A stretch of 6,353 nt of DNA from contig DVNF01000181.1 in assembly GCA_018714575.1 (NCBI GenBank), forward strand, positions 1-6,353, given 5' to 3'. Source of the DNA: Candidatus Stercoripulliclostridium merdigallinarum. GTDB taxonomy: Bacteria > Bacillota > Clostridia > Christensenellales > DTU072. Below are positions 6,201 to 6,353 of the stretch, one piece after another. Positions within the stretch are counted from its first letter, which is position 1, and each line of letters opens with the position of its first letter. Both the position numbers and the translations under genes were made by a program. The notes under the pieces were generated by a model. That model was not told the origin of the DNA and ran no database searches. It saw nothing but the letters and a program-made list of their open reading frames with translations.

Positions 6201-6353
6201 CGGCGGTCTCGCTGCCGATAATGACGTCGGCAATTTCGTTATGGGATTGCAAAGTACCCTCTTCGAATCCGTAAACGTCGATCTCGTAAACTTCCGTGAC
6301 GCCCGAATCGTAGACCATAGCCGGCATCGTTACGTTCATCGCCGTAGTCCTTC
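3217..6353 (-). CDS. Large beta-rich repeat protein, probably exported; C-terminal part only (5' end beyond right edge)
   Basis: The reading frame is open to the right edge. The first ATG in it (6337-6339) is not a credible start, because no signal peptide follows, so the gene begins outside the window. At least 1044 residues are visible, rich in Tyr, Gly, Thr and Asp, with no long hydrophobic segment and only one Cys (828, counted from that ATG). This fits a secreted or surface protein of a Gram-positive. Ig-like modules can be seen. DRTIEKL (115-121) recurs as DRTVTGF (251-257), each preceded by a strand block of the form VTVTI...G....T..F.VYDRT. A related block is VNWSANG..RATITLG to FLTDSNKYVV (649-684). 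The Trp-Gly-strand pattern recalls bacterial Ig-like (Big) domains, but no catalytic motif is recognised. A SEGTEGTEGG linker lies at 183-192. The C-terminus (TVYLDIVSSVD) has no LPXTG motif or membrane anchor. Function unknown; adhesin, surface-layer or wall-associated roles are guesses. Confidence 0.85.
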   Translation of the reverse strand, partial: RTTAMNVTMPAMVYDSGVTEVYEIDVYGFEEGTLQSHNEIADVIIGSETADGGTEVGTEITTENGMTFLTDVLYDHSNALVTRTGEVIDYRGGTALITATIGNEMYGYQEITITLNYLDRTIEKLFDADNVYSYATYADGREGLHFEFDPFLEYVPENIFPATGDAVTFADGEYTGSFQSYWAPEASEGTEGTEGGDSVNALPDNFPEKTLMVTWNDDRVALTYSGSDAAYVTVTISLPDGSYAQTTTYGFTVYDRTVTGFTDLLLEGKYDENGDIIPVKPYDYLNAEDLSAAIAADYLAGAGSTFIVEFGNIARNPDSFALQFTIGATANYLRVVEGEGGYKFEKELRAALIAGGEENMAMRFVLDDARGISYRGKDARFYLAVPGFALGEDGEQLARQDLPVAEQYIIGAEYLTENGSYVDYLTWLGTGETTGQGGATTLHNTKYDGQNYYYDSYKVFSPYHYIERGGMLLPENAKIYVGTVQQSAYEDFIATNPGVTYDEWRYNLELRESELDSYEIELTWTNMVNGRRRISVYDEMVTASFQVDLDSQSYALRFFIEPGWILDDNVIIRESGRSYSEDEIIMLPNATAQPVRDGAAQSVVIIDSQSLQGVPIYDRYIVTFAADKTYTFNNVTGGGSYTNDYMKWNFDTVNWSANGLQRATITLGGRGGQQVLWEFLTDSNKYVVNTTLPTMVAVQNGSTVNLPFTFRQYFAGSGLGSTVIPIDYNTVGMGDYAFGFYTDRITNPIGFTAGISTGTGVTEMVVSGQHLTPGYRYDNSEYLEGKFDTEEAKQEALWALPDTPYYPGYLSWQVTSSRAYPKEVPSGRIIVCVYQDPATNNMPPENSPGKATNLQDYGITLHNPDAIYSFSELRPMLTNYGYPNGLPENVSEMVMYTETETMKEYIIPDTDYKVTYNTSSGTWSQRRIPAIQIVRGSTFDLRGLPMMSVRRERNFDRSDGGFFGKGTVIKGVSYDLMYLIPWQNATVRRINNRYSSSGNTGTVVPNGVYGIDTSLSTQTRYVITTTAFNGIPITVYLDIVSSVD
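5569..6096 (-). repeat. Two diverged protein-level repeats (about 136-residue period) in the large protein
   Basis: Residues 82-120 (VIDYRGG, ALITATI, G, ITITLNYLDRTIEKL) and 216-257 (VALTYSGS, AAYVTVTI, G, YGFTVYDRTVTGF) align as the same strand pattern, with the Asp-Arg-Thr triads 136 residues apart. Downstream of each triad comes a Pro-aromatic stretch (DPFLEYVP at 145-152 and KPYDYLN at 276-282). This is a repeat of protein modules. The DNA itself is too diverged to show a repeat by eye. Confidence 0.5.

Noticed and set aside
6337..6353. ATG at 6337-6339 with AAGGA 8 bases upstream as the true start of the large gene
   Set aside because: The frame stays open to the edge, no signal peptide follows, and the sequence begins in the middle of a strand-like domain. 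The purine stretch is probably chance.

Overview
The window reads as a Bacillota, most likely Clostridia-type, chromosome segment. The evidence is purine-rich Shine-Dalgarno sites in front of the genes, a consensus sigma-A promoter, moderate G+C coding sequence with an A/T-rich intergenic gap, and an XRE-cupin regulator heading a polyamine-transport operon. That arrangement is common in Clostridia. Genus cannot be read from the sequence. All genes I can support lie on the minus strand, so transcription runs from high to low coordinates.

Right part (3217 to the right edge): the last 1044 or so residues of a very large, probably exported, beta-rich repeat protein. Its start and signal peptide lie beyond the edge. 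It ends at a strong intrinsic terminator (3162-3192). Its function is not recognised. It is the least understood object in the window.

Gap (2983-3216, 234 bases): the terminator, then a 50-base tract that is about 90% A/T, then a near-consensus promoter (TTGACA, 17-base spacer, TATGAT). A perfect 6-base inverted repeat lies over the -10 box and is a candidate operator.

Left part (1-2982): a tightly packed operon of an XRE-cupin regulator, potA (ATPase), potB (permease) and potC (permease, cut by the left edge). The junctions are a 9-base gap, a 1-base TAATG overlap and a 7-base overlap, so the genes look co-transcribed and translationally coupled. The expected substrate-binding protein gene potD is not in the window and would be expected beyond the left edge. 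The likely working model is that the first gene senses polyamine, or a related signal, through its cupin domain and controls its own promoter, and so the importer.

The main oddities are the 489-residue PotA, about 110 to 130 residues longer than usual, with what looks like a second C-terminal TOBE-like module plus an insertion in the ATPase domain, and the giant surface-type protein with no visible wall anchor. I see no CRISPR array, RNA gene, mobile element or convincing new defence system.
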